64,000 nucleotides of DNA from Bradyrhizobium yuanmingense (GTDB lineage Bacteria; Pseudomonadota; Alphaproteobacteria; Rhizobiales; Xanthobacteraceae): contig NZ_FMAE01000009.1 of NCBI RefSeq assembly GCF_900094575.1, positions 62,001 to 126,000 of the forward strand. Direction: 5' to 3'. The position numbers and the translations under genes were made by a program. The notes below the pieces were generated by a model. The model ran no database searches. It saw only the letters and a list, made by a program, of their open reading frames with translations, and was not told where the DNA came from. Below, one piece after another: positions 41,470 to 50,141 of this stretch; within the stretch, counting starts at the first letter, position 1, and each line of letters begins with the position of its first letter.

Positions 41470-42414
41470 TCAAGCGGCAGCCGCCTGGTATAGGCACTCG
41501 CGAAGCCAGGCGTGGCCTTTGTCCTCCTGATTGCGCGGATGCCACAGCGCGACGATGCGAGCGGGCGGCAGATCGAGCGGCGGTGGCGTGAGATCGAGCT
41601 CGTGGGCGAAACGGATCAGGAAGCGCCGCGGAAGAGTGCAAATGCAGTCGCTGTGCGCAAGGATGACCGGCGCCAGCGCATAGGTCTGAATCGAGACGGC
41701 GACGCGCCGGGAGCGGCCGAGCACCGCCAGCGCGTCGTCGACCAGGCCCGAGAAACCGCCGCCATCGGCGGAGATCAGCAGATGGTCGAGCGCGCAAAAG
41801 CTGTCGAGATCGAGCGGACCGATGCCGCGGGGATGACCCTTGCGCTGTGCGGACAGGAAGCCGTCTTCGAACAGCGGCCGCTGCATCAGCTCGCCATGTG
41901 CGCGGTCGGCGCCCGTCACCAGGATGTCGATCTCTCCCCTTTCGAGCTGATCCACGACATCGCGCGCGGGGTGAATAAGGGCGAGCCGCGCCCGCTCGGC
42001 CATCGCGGTCAAGCGCGCGACCAGGCCGGGCGCCAGCGTCACGGCCGGATTCTCGTGGATGGCAACGATGAAGGTACGCTGGCTCTTGGCGGGGTCGAAC
42101 TCAGCCGGCCCCTCCACCATGCGACGAAGCTTGCCGAGCACGTCCGCAAGCGCCGTCTGCAACTCCACCGCCCTCGTCGTCGGCACGACGCCGCGCCCGC
42201 TCGCCGCGGGCACGAACAGCGGATCGGCAAAGATCTGCCGCAACCGGTTCAGCCGCGCCGAGAGCGCAGGCTGCCCGATATTGAGCCGGGAGGCCGCGCG
42301 CGTCACGTTCCGCTCGCGCAGGAGAGCCTCCAGAGCCAGCAACAGACCGAGGTCGATCTCGGCGAGATCGTTATCATCGGCCGGCCGACCCCGGCCGTGT
42401 TCCGCATCCTGCAT
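41470..42414 (-). CDS. LysR family transcriptional regulator
   Basis: This 314-residue regulator has a LysR helix-turn-helix at about 36-57 (NVTRAASRLNIGQPALSARLNRL) and an effector domain to the C-terminus. The start is the ATG at 42414, preceded by GGAGGTGCCACCG; two earlier in-frame codons have weaker sites. It is divergent from the metallo-hydrolase operon, so it most likely activates those genes. The N-terminal 20 residues are an unusual charged extension rich in Asp and Arg. Confidence 0.9.
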   Translation of the reverse strand: MQDAEHGRGRPADDNDLAEIDLGLLLALEALLRERNVTRAASRLNIGQPALSARLNRLRQIFADPLFVPAASGRGVVPTTRAVELQTALADVLGKLRRMVEGPAEFDPAKSQRTFIVAIHENPAVTLAPGLVARLTAMAERARLALIHPARDVVDQLERGEIDILVTGADRAHGELMQRPLFEDGFLSAQRKGHPRGIGPLDLDSFCALDHLLISADGGGFSGLVDDALAVLGRSRRVAVSIQTYALAPVILAHSDCICTLPRRFLIRFAHELDLTPPPLDLPPARIVALWHPRNQEDKGHAWLRECLYQAAAA

Positions 42415-42643
42415 CGGTGGCACCTCCGTCTGGGGCATGTCGCGACCGCGACGAGCCGCGATACGAGGGTTAGGGCCAAAACGGCGGCGTGAAAAGCTGG
42501 GCCAGCGTCCTTTCCGATATCGACAATGTCGATGGGACCTATCGAGCCCGCGACTCTCCCCAAGGCTTGGCGCGCTTCGTACCTCACCGTCACCGCGGCC
42601 CGGGCAACCAGCCCTACGCCGCGGTCCAGTGGAGGACATCTTG

Positions 42644-43579
42644 ATGATTCACGCGGCCAAGACCTATCAGGTCGGCGAAGCATCCATCACGCGGATCGAC
42701 GAGTTGCGGCTTGCCGCATTCAGGTTCGACGCGCTCTATCCGGGAGGCGAGCCGCGGGCGCTGGAGCGCCATCGCGACAGCCTGGAGGCGGGCTCGTTCG
42801 ATGCTTCGACCGGTACCTTCATCCAAAGCATTCACAGCTGGCTGGTCAGGACACCGCACCACACGATCCTGATCGACACGGCCACCGGCAACGACAAGAA
42901 CCGGCCGGAGGTTCCGCCGCTTCACCGGCTCAACGAACCGTTCCTGGCGCGGCTGGCCGCAGCGGGCGTCACGCCGGAGCAGGTCGACTACGTGCTGCTC
43001 ACCCACGTGCATGCCGATCACGTCGGCTGGAACACCCGCCTCGTCGACGGACGCTGGGTCCCGACCTTCCCGAATGCGACCTACGTCTTCTCCGCGATCG
43101 AGCAGGCCTATGGCGAGAGCCTCGCGACGGGCACAGAGTCGACCGGAGCGGCCCGCCCGGCACCGGCCCTCGGCCCCGCGCTGCGCAAGCCGGCCGACCG
43201 TGTCTATGACGACAGCGTCCGGCCGGTGATCGAGGCCGGACTTGCCAGGCTCATCGCGGTGGACGGGAGCGAGGCCATCGAGGGCATCTCGTTCGTCCCG
43301 ACGCCCGGCCACAGCGTCGATCACGCCTCCATCCGCCTCGTCTCGCGTGGAGAGGAGGCGCTGTTCGCCGGAGACGTGATGCACCATCCGCTCCAGGTCT
43401 ATGAGCCTTCACTCAATTCCTGCTTCTGCGAATTCCCGGAAGCCGCGTTGCGCTCGCGCGCCTTCGTGCTGGAGGGCGCTGCCGAGCGGGGCTCAACCAT
43501 CTTCACCACCCATTTCGCACAGTCATCGGTCGGCCGCGTCAGCCGCACCGGAGGACGCTTCACCTGGCAATTCGTCTGA
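42644..43579 (+). CDS. Metallo-beta-lactamase fold hydrolase
   Basis: This 311-residue protein has the zinc motif THVHADHVG with H121, H123, D125 and H126, then TPGHSVDHAS and LFAGDVMHHP as further metal-ligand regions. These proteins hydrolyse lactones, thioesters or amides. The start is the ATG at 42644 after GGAGGACATCTTG. It forms a pair with the alpha/beta hydrolase gene 13 bases downstream. The substrate is unknown; a lactone or CoA ester intermediate is plausible. Confidence 0.87.
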   Translation: MIHAAKTYQVGEASITRIDELRLAAFRFDALYPGGEPRALERHRDSLEAGSFDASTGTFIQSIHSWLVRTPHHTILIDTATGNDKNRPEVPPLHRLNEPFLARLAAAGVTPEQVDYVLLTHVHADHVGWNTRLVDGRWVPTFPNATYVFSAIEQAYGESLATGTESTGAARPAPALGPALRKPADRVYDDSVRPVIEAGLARLIAVDGSEAIEGISFVPTPGHSVDHASIRLVSRGEEALFAGDVMHHPLQVYEPSLNSCFCEFPEAALRSRAFVLEGAAERGSTIFTTHFAQSSVGRVSRTGGRFTWQFV

Positions 43580-43592
43580 ACGGAGAACGATC

Positions 43593-44588
43593 ATGAACCA
43601 GCACGCCAGCACGCGCGTCGACAGGCCCAAGATCGTGGTCGAGGATCTCATGATCCCGAGCGACACGGCGGGACTTTCGCTTCACTTGCGCAACAAGCGC
43701 CCCGCGGCGCTCGAGACCTTCTCCGCCGAGCGAACCATCCTGATGATGCACGGCGCGACCTATTCATCGGGAAGCCTTTTCGATACGCCGCTCGGTGGCC
43801 TCTCGTTCATGGATCATCTCGCCGGCCATGGCTACGACGTCTTCGCGCTCGACGTGCGCGGCTATGGCCAATCGACCCGCCCGTCCGAGATGGACGCGCC
43901 GCCGGAGCAGTCCGAACCGCTCGTGCGCACCGAGGCCGGCGTGCGCGACCTCGCCAGCGCCGTCGCGCACATCCTGAAGCAGCGCAGGATCGCTCGCCTC
44001 AATCTGGTTGCAATGTCCTGGGGCGGCTCGGTGGCCGGCGCTTACACCGCAGGCAACAACGACAAGGTCGTCAAGCTCGCGCTGGTCGCGCCGCTTTGGG
44101 TGCTGCAGGGCCCAGCTCCGATCGATGCTGGCGGGCGCCTCGGCGGCTATCGCAACGTTCCGGTGCTGGACTTCAGGGAGCGCTGGCTTTCGGCTGCGCC
44201 GGAAGCGGCACGATCGAGCTTGATCCCGGCGGGCGGCTTCGAGCGCTGGGCCAATATCTCGCTCGCCACCGACCCGCTAGGCAGCGCGCAAGCGCCTGCC
44301 ATCATGCGTGCAGTCAACGGCCCGATCCTGGACATCCGCGAATACTGGGCCGCGGGCAAGAGGCTCTATGACGCCGCCGACATTCGCGTGCCCGTGCTCC
44401 TGGTCCACGCGGAATGGGACCAGGACGTTCCTATCGACTCGGCGCAGAACTTCTTCCTTTCGTTGAAGCATGCGCCATACCGGCGATGGGTCGAGATTGG
44501 CGAAGGCACGCACATGGTTCTGCTGGAGAAAAACCGTCTGCAGGCGTTCGATGCGATCAACCAGTTTCTCGGCGAAGATTACAGCTAG
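43593..44588 (+). CDS. Alpha/beta hydrolase
   Basis: This 331-residue protein has the alpha/beta-hydrolase fold. The nucleophile elbow is AMSWGGS with S142, the acid is in HAEWDQDVP, and the histidine is in GEGTHMVL. An oxyanion region MMHGATYSSG precedes. The start is the ATG at 43593 behind CGGAGAACGATC. It follows the metallo-hydrolase in the same operon. The substrate is unknown. Confidence 0.87.
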   Translation: MNQHASTRVDRPKIVVEDLMIPSDTAGLSLHLRNKRPAALETFSAERTILMMHGATYSSGSLFDTPLGGLSFMDHLAGHGYDVFALDVRGYGQSTRPSEMDAPPEQSEPLVRTEAGVRDLASAVAHILKQRRIARLNLVAMSWGGSVAGAYTAGNNDKVVKLALVAPLWVLQGPAPIDAGGRLGGYRNVPVLDFRERWLSAAPEAARSSLIPAGGFERWANISLATDPLGSAQAPAIMRAVNGPILDIREYWAAGKRLYDAADIRVPVLLVHAEWDQDVPIDSAQNFFLSLKHAPYRRWVEIGEGTHMVLLEKNRLQAFDAINQFLGEDYS

Positions 44589-44784
44589 CGCGGCGTCCTG
44601 CTGCACCGCGAAAATCACTCGCGCCGCAACATTCAAAAATGAGACTGCCAGTCAAGCCGAACGAGGCCGCGATGGGTGCAGCGCATCCGACTTCGGTTAG
44701 CTTTCCTCCAAAGCCGCGGGCTTCGAGAGCCACGGGCACCATACGGTTCGTCGCGGCAACAAGCGATGACACAGGGAGGAGCAC

Positions 44785-46035
44785 ATGTCGAAATGCAGCA
44801 TCGGACTGCTCGCGTTGAGCAGCCTGTTTCTTTCGGGCGCGGCGATCGCCCAGGAAAAGATCAAGGTGGGCGTGACCGCAACGCTCGAGGGCACCTACAC
44901 GGTGCTCGGCGAGGACGGCATGCGCGGCCACCAGACCGCGCTTAACGTGCTCGGCAAGAAGGTCGGCGACAAGGAACTCGAATTCATCGTCGCTTCGACC
45001 GATGCAACGCCGGACTCCGCCGTGCGCGCCGTGCGCAAGCTGATCGAGCAGGACAAGGTGCAGATCCTGCTGTCGCCGCTCTCCGGCGACGAAGGCATCG
45101 CGGTCAAGAATTTTGCCAAGAGCCATCCCGGGCTGACGTTCATCAATGCCGCATCCGGTGCGCAGGAAACGACCTATGTCGACCCGGCACCGAACTTCTT
45201 CCGCTACAACATGGACGGCGCGCAGTGGCAGATCGGCCTCGGCAAATACGCCTATGAAGAGAAGAAGTATCGCAAGATCGCGACCGTCGGCGAGGACTAT
45301 TCCTTCATCTATACCCAGGTGTTCGGGCTGGTGCTCGAGTTCTGCGGCATGGGCGGACAGGTCACCAACCGGCAATGGGTGCCGCTGGGAACGAAGGACT
45401 TCGCCTCCGTCATCGCTGCCCTGCCCGACGACGTCGATGCCATCTATCTCGGGCTTGGCGGCGCCGACGCTGTCAACTTCCTCAACCAGTATCAGCAGGC
45501 CGGCGGCAAGGCGCATCTGATGGGCGGTTCCATCATGATCGACCAGACGATCCTGTCGTCGAAGGGCAACGCCAAGAACGCGCTGATCGGAACCATCGCG
45601 GCGAGCGGACAGGCCGACACCTGGGAGGATCCGGGCTGGCAGAAATTCGTGAAGGCCTATCAAGACGCCTTCCCGCCCAACAAGCGCTTCCCGAGCCCGT
45701 CGCTGCTCGCCACCAACTACTATAATTCAACCATGGCGCTGATCCTCGCACTGCGTCAGGTCAACGGCGATCTCTCCAACAACCAGGCCAAGTACAAGGA
45801 AGCACTGGCGAAGATCGAGCTCGACGCACCGAACGGCAAGATCAAGCTCGACTCCAACCGCCAGGCGATCGGCACCAACTTCGTCACCGAAGTCGTCGAC
45901 GACGGCAAGGGCGCGCTGTTCAGCAAGGTCGTGAAGGTGATCCCGAACGTGAACCAGACGCTCGGCTACGACCCGGCCGTGTTCTCCAAGATCGGGCTGC
46001 CGAGCCGCACCGTGCCGGAATGTAAGAAGTACTGA
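44785..46035 (+). CDS. ABC transporter substrate-binding protein (Liv/HAAT type, transporter C)
   Basis: This 416-residue periplasmic protein has a signal peptide (MSKCSIGLLALSSLFLSGAA, cleavage near IAQ) and the HAAT fold from EKIKVGVTATLEG on. The start is the ATG at 44785 behind GGGAGGAGCAC. It is separated from the permease genes by an AraC gene. It is only distantly similar to the binding proteins of transporters A and B. Confidence 0.9.
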   Translation: MSKCSIGLLALSSLFLSGAAIAQEKIKVGVTATLEGTYTVLGEDGMRGHQTALNVLGKKVGDKELEFIVASTDATPDSAVRAVRKLIEQDKVQILLSPLSGDEGIAVKNFAKSHPGLTFINAASGAQETTYVDPAPNFFRYNMDGAQWQIGLGKYAYEEKKYRKIATVGEDYSFIYTQVFGLVLEFCGMGGQVTNRQWVPLGTKDFASVIAALPDDVDAIYLGLGGADAVNFLNQYQQAGGKAHLMGGSIMIDQTILSSKGNAKNALIGTIAASGQADTWEDPGWQKFVKAYQDAFPPNKRFPSPSLLATNYYNSTMALILALRQVNGDLSNNQAKYKEALAKIELDAPNGKIKLDSNRQAIGTNFVTEVVDDGKGALFSKVVKVIPNVNQTLGYDPAVFSKIGLPSRTVPECKKY

Positions 46036-46159
46036 CGCATCACGTCAGGCAGACGCAACCGGGGAGCGACTCGCTGACGCGGTCGCTCTCCGCTCTTGCA
46101 ATCTCGGCGGTGTTGTTGAAGGCTGGCCGAAAAGACAAGAACATTCGGGAGGGGAAGGC

Positions 46160-46987
46160 ATGAGCCGTGCGCTCGCCGTCTTCCATGGCCGCTTCGGCCG
46201 GGCGACGGTTTATCAGTTGAACCGGCCTTTCAATATCCACGCCCATCGCGAAGGTCATCTGATCTTCCATGTCGGCGGCATGTCGGCATGCATCGATGTC
46301 TCCGACGGGCATTACGATCTCACCGAGACGTCGGTCGTCGCCGTCAATCCCTGGGAACCGCACAACTTTCTGCCGACCGATCTTGAGGGCGGCGCCATCT
46401 TCTTCGTGCTCTACGTCAACGCCGAATGGTTTGCGCCGGATGCCTCCGGCTCCGACCGGTTGCGCTTCGGCCGCACCCAGTTCAAGCGCACGCCAGCACT
46501 CGACAAGCACATCAGGCGGACCGCCGCGCTCGTGTGCGGCGCACCATCGCTCTCCAGTCTCGATTCCGAGCTGAGGCGGCTGATCGACATCTGCTACGAC
46601 GAAAGCTGGCAGCAGGCCGAGATCGCGCGCGATCCGCGCGCAGGCGGCGCCGTCACCGACTTTCGCGTGCGCAAGTGCATCAAGATGATGTCGGAGAGCC
46701 CCGGCGCTGAAATCGAGCTCGACGCCATCGCGCGCGAATCCGGCCTGTCGCGACCGCATTTCTACCGGCTGTTCCGCGTGCAGACCGGCGTCACCCCGAA
46801 CCTCTATCTCAACACGCTGATCATGGAACAGGCGCTCGAAGCGCTGGTGGCGAGCGAGGTACCGATCGCCGACATCGGCTTCGATCTCGGCTTCTCCTCG
46901 CAGAGCGGTTTCACGCGCTTTTTTGCCGCCAATGTCGGGATGGCCCCGACCGATTATCGTCGCGCCGCCAAGGTTTTGCGCGCCTGA
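46160..46987 (+). CDS. AraC family transcriptional regulator
   Basis: This 275-residue regulator has an N-terminal cupin-like sensing domain (about 1-150) and a C-terminal double helix-turn-helix (about 172-272): LDAIARESGLSRPHFYRLF and IADIGFDLGFSSQSGFTRFF. It lies between the binding protein and the permeases of transporter C, so it probably controls that system. The start is the ATG at 46160 behind GGGAGGGGAAGGC. Confidence 0.92.
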   Translation: MSRALAVFHGRFGRATVYQLNRPFNIHAHREGHLIFHVGGMSACIDVSDGHYDLTETSVVAVNPWEPHNFLPTDLEGGAIFFVLYVNAEWFAPDASGSDRLRFGRTQFKRTPALDKHIRRTAALVCGAPSLSSLDSELRRLIDICYDESWQQAEIARDPRAGGAVTDFRVRKCIKMMSESPGAEIELDAIARESGLSRPHFYRLFRVQTGVTPNLYLNTLIMEQALEALVASEVPIADIGFDLGFSSQSGFTRFFAANVGMAPTDYRRAAKVLRA

Positions 46988-47134
46988 GCGCAGACCACGA
47001 AAAGATACTCACGATCAAATGTCGTCCTCCCCGTCTGGCTAGGATGTCGGCAACGCGATCCCGAAAGAGAGGATCGTGAGTGACGGGAGGACGTTCGTCC
47101 ATGGCAGGGCCAGCAGCCGGCAACGGCTTGCATG

Positions 47135-47265
47135 CCCCCTCGCCCCACTCGCGGGGAGAGGGTCGGGGTCGGGGAGAGTCTCCGCAAGCGCGGTGGCGGT
47201 TTGACTCGCGGAGAGCCCCCTCACCCGGCGCTGCGCGCCGACCCCTCCCCGCGAGCGGGGCGAGG
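47135..47265. repeat. G+C-rich inverted repeat, dispersed-repeat type
   Basis: Two arms, CCTCGCCCC-ACTCGCGGGGAGAGGG-like at 47138-47162 and its near complement CCCCTCCCCGCGAGCGGGGC at 47242-47265, flank about 80 bases. Similar palindromic elements are scattered between genes in bradyrhizobial genomes. It directly abuts the LivH gene, and the end of the right arm (GCGAGG) is placed as its ribosome site. No gene is seen in 46988-47271. Confidence 0.75.
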
Positions 47266-47271
47266 TAAGCC

Positions 47272-48282
47272 ATGAGCCGCTTCGTCGAACGCCATCCGGC
47301 CTGGGCGCTGATTACGATCATCGCGATTGCGGTCGCGCTCTGGCTGGTCTTCGCGGTCTGGCCGCCCGGGCTGGAAGAGGCGATCGGCCGCAAGCGCGTC
47401 TTTCTCAACGCGGTCTTCAATGGCATCACGCTCGGGGGCCTCTACTTCCTGGTCGCCAGCGGCTTCACGCTGATCTTCGGCCTGATGCGCAACGTCAACC
47501 TGGCGCACGGCTCGCTCTATCTATTCGGCGGCTATATCGGCTACGCCATCAGCACATCGTCCGGTTCGTGGATCCTCGGCTTCATCATCGCCTTCATCCT
47601 GACCGCTGCCGTCGGCGTGCTGCTGCAGGTGATCGTGTTCCGCCGGATGGAGGGTCAGGATCTCAGGCAAACCATGGTGACGATCGGATTGTCGATCGTG
47701 TTTGCCGATCTGATGTTGTGGGCCTGCGGCGGCGACTTCTACCAGATCCAGACCCCGAACTGGCTGATCGGTCCGATCGAGCTGCCGCTGATCACTGCGA
47801 TCAAGTCCTCGGGCGAGCCGGTCTATCTCAGATATCCCATGGTGCGGCTCGTGATCTTCATCGCGTCCGTGATCATCGGTGTGGCGATGTGGCTTGCGCT
47901 CAACCGCACCCGGATCGGCATGATCATCCGTGCCGGCGTCGACGATCGCGATATTCTCGCCGCGACCGGCGTGCGCATCCAGCTCGTCTTCGTCGGCGTG
48001 TTCGCCTTCGGTGCTGGGCTTGCGGGCATCGCCGGCGTCGTCGGCGGCACCTTCCAGTCATTGTCGCCCGGCGAAGACATCCGTTTCCTGCTGGCGTCCC
48101 TCGTCGTCGTGATCGTCGGCGGCATGGGCTCGATCCCGGGCGCCGCGCTCGGCGCGGTGATCATCGGCCTCGCCGAGCAGCTCGGTTCGGTCTACATCCC
48201 GACCTATGCCATCGTCGTGACCTTCCTGATCATGGTGCTGGTGCTGGCGATCCGGCCGCAAGGCCTGTTGGCGAGGCGCTGA
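47272..48282 (+). CDS. ABC transporter permease, LivH type (transporter C)
   Basis: This 336-residue membrane protein has a LivH core from about 45 on (NAVFNGITLGGLYFLVASGF, NVNLAHGSLYLFGGYIG) with an extra N-terminal helix (about 12-35). The late block SLVVVIVGGMGSIPGAALGA is typical. The start is the ATG at 47272, whose ribosome site GAGGTAAGCC lies at the edge of the preceding repeat. It is followed after one base by the LivM gene. Confidence 0.92.
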   Translation: MSRFVERHPAWALITIIAIAVALWLVFAVWPPGLEEAIGRKRVFLNAVFNGITLGGLYFLVASGFTLIFGLMRNVNLAHGSLYLFGGYIGYAISTSSGSWILGFIIAFILTAAVGVLLQVIVFRRMEGQDLRQTMVTIGLSIVFADLMLWACGGDFYQIQTPNWLIGPIELPLITAIKSSGEPVYLRYPMVRLVIFIASVIIGVAMWLALNRTRIGMIIRAGVDDRDILAATGVRIQLVFVGVFAFGAGLAGIAGVVGGTFQSLSPGEDIRFLLASLVVVIVGGMGSIPGAALGAVIIGLAEQLGSVYIPTYAIVVTFLIMVLVLAIRPQGLLARR

Positions 48283-48283
48283 G

Positions 48284-49366
48284 ATGTCGCTCGCCCACGA
48301 TGCCCGCCTCGCCGTAGGCCGCGCCACCGAGGCGCAGCGCGCGGCCCGGACCTGGCCGGAGATCAACAACCCCGCCGCCTGGGCCGTCGCGGCCATCCTC
48401 GTAATCATGCCGCTGATCGCGAGCAGCTTTTTTCTGATCGAGATCTTCGCGACCACGCTGATCCTCGGCACCATGGCGCTGAGCCTGATGTTTCTTGCCG
48501 GCTATGGCGGCATGGTCAGCCTGATGCAGCTCACCATTGCAGGTTTTTCGGCCTACATGGTCGCCGTGTTCGGCGTCAGCGGCAACGCCAATATCAGCCT
48601 GGGCTGGCCGTGGTGGCTCGCAGTGCCGATGGCGCTGGCGCTGGCGACCGCGTTCGGCACGCTCGGCGGCGCGCTCGCGGTGCGTACCGAAGGCATCTAC
48701 ACCATCATGATCACGCTCGCCATTGGGGCTGCCTTCTACTATTTCACCAATCAGAACTGGGCGATCTTCAACGGCCATACCGGCATCAACAACGTGGCCA
48801 CGCCGCGCTTCTGGGGCGTGAACTGGCGCGCCGACATTCCCTTCTACTACATCGTGCTCGCCGTCGCCGCGTTCTGCTATTTCGCGGTCCAGTATGTCGT
48901 GCGAGCGCCCTTCGGACTCGCCCTTCAGGGCGTACGCGACAATCCGCGGCGCATGGCGGCGCTCGGCTTCAACGTCAACGCGCACCGGATCGCGGCCTAT
49001 GCCTTCGCATCCTTCATTGCGGCGCTGGCCGGCGTGCTCCAGGTCTGGAACTACCGCCAGATCTCACCGGGCTCGGTCAGCGTCGGGGCCTGCATCGACG
49101 TGTTGATCATCGCCGTCGTCGGCGGTATTACGCGCCCGATCGGGCCGTTCATCGGCGCGCTGACATTCGTGCTGCTGCGGACCTTCGCGCTCGACTTCCT
49201 GGTCCGGCTAGGACTCGACGGCAACCGCTTCCGCCTGCTGATCGGGCTCGGCTTCCTCGCCATCGTGTTCTGGTCCTCGGACGGCGTCATCGGCCTGTGG
49301 CAGCGCTGGCGTCAGCATCAACGGCGCGAGGTGAGCCGCTCCGGTAGAGGGCGCGGTCATGGATAG
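48284..49366 (+). CDS. ABC transporter permease, LivM type (transporter C)
   Basis: This 360-residue membrane protein has LivM features: AGYGGMVSLMQLTIAGFSAYM, a loop with QGVRDNPRRMAALGFNV, and a late IIAVVGGITRPIGPFIGA block. A hydrophilic N-terminal 25 residues precede the first helix. It overlaps the LivG gene by eight bases. Confidence 0.92.
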   Translation: MSLAHDARLAVGRATEAQRAARTWPEINNPAAWAVAAILVIMPLIASSFFLIEIFATTLILGTMALSLMFLAGYGGMVSLMQLTIAGFSAYMVAVFGVSGNANISLGWPWWLAVPMALALATAFGTLGGALAVRTEGIYTIMITLAIGAAFYYFTNQNWAIFNGHTGINNVATPRFWGVNWRADIPFYYIVLAVAAFCYFAVQYVVRAPFGLALQGVRDNPRRMAALGFNVNAHRIAAYAFASFIAALAGVLQVWNYRQISPGSVSVGACIDVLIIAVVGGITRPIGPFIGALTFVLLRTFALDFLVRLGLDGNRFRLLIGLGFLAIVFWSSDGVIGLWQRWRQHQRREVSRSGRGRGHG

Positions 49367-50141
49367 CGTCGCCCAGCGCCTCTCCGCCGTCGGTGCCGGC
49401 GCTGCGCTGGAGCTGCGCGGCGTGACGCGGCTGTTCGGCGCGCTCGCCGCGCTGACCGACGTCACCATCACGGTGCGACCGGGCGAGCGGCGCGCCGTGC
49501 TCGGCTCGAACGGTGCCGGCAAGACCACGCTGTTCAACTGCATCACAGGCGATTTCCCGCCCTCCTCCGGCACCATCCGCTTCTTCGGCGAGGACGTCAC
49601 GCATTTCCCGCCCTATGAGCGCATCCGTCGCGGGCTGCGCCGCACCTACCAGATTTCGGCGCTGTTCCCCGGCCTTACCGTGCAGGACAACGTCTATCTC
49701 GCCTGCCGCGGCGTCTCGCGCGGACGTTTCTCGTTCCTGCGTCCGGGGCAGAACGACGCACTGATGCATGCCGCGGACAATCTCGTGCAGGCCGTGCATC
49801 TATCCGCCGTGAAGGACCAGCGCGTGGCCGAGCTCGCCCACGGCCAGCAGCGCCAGCTCGAGATCGCGCTGGCGCTCGCAGGCGCACCGCGCTTCGTGCT
49901 GTTCGACGAGCCGGCCGCGGGCCTGTCGCCGACGGAGCGGGCCGAGCTGATCGAGATCCTGACCTCTCTGCCCGCCCATATCGGCTACATCATCATCGAG
50001 CACGACATGGACGTCGCGCTCCGCGTCGTCGAGAGCGTCACGATGATGCACAACGGGCGCGTCTTCAAGGAGGGCCTGCCGGAAGAGATCCAGTCCGACC
50101 CTGAGGTGCAGGAGCTTTATCTGGGAGGCGGCCATGAATGA
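49359..50141 (+). CDS. ABC transporter ATP-binding protein, LivG type (transporter C)
   Basis: This 260-residue ATPase has Walker A LGSNGAGKTT, the signature LAHGQQRQLEIALAL, Walker B VLFDEPAAGL and IIEHDMDVAL. It overlaps the LivM gene at its start and the next ATPase fusion by eight bases at its end. Confidence 0.93.
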   Translation: MDSVAQRLSAVGAGAALELRGVTRLFGALAALTDVTITVRPGERRAVLGSNGAGKTTLFNCITGDFPPSSGTIRFFGEDVTHFPPYERIRRGLRRTYQISALFPGLTVQDNVYLACRGVSRGRFSFLRPGQNDALMHAADNLVQAVHLSAVKDQRVAELAHGQQRQLEIALALAGAPRFVLFDEPAAGLSPTERAELIEILTSLPAHIGYIIIEHDMDVALRVVESVTMMHNGRVFKEGLPEEIQSDPEVQELYLGGGHE

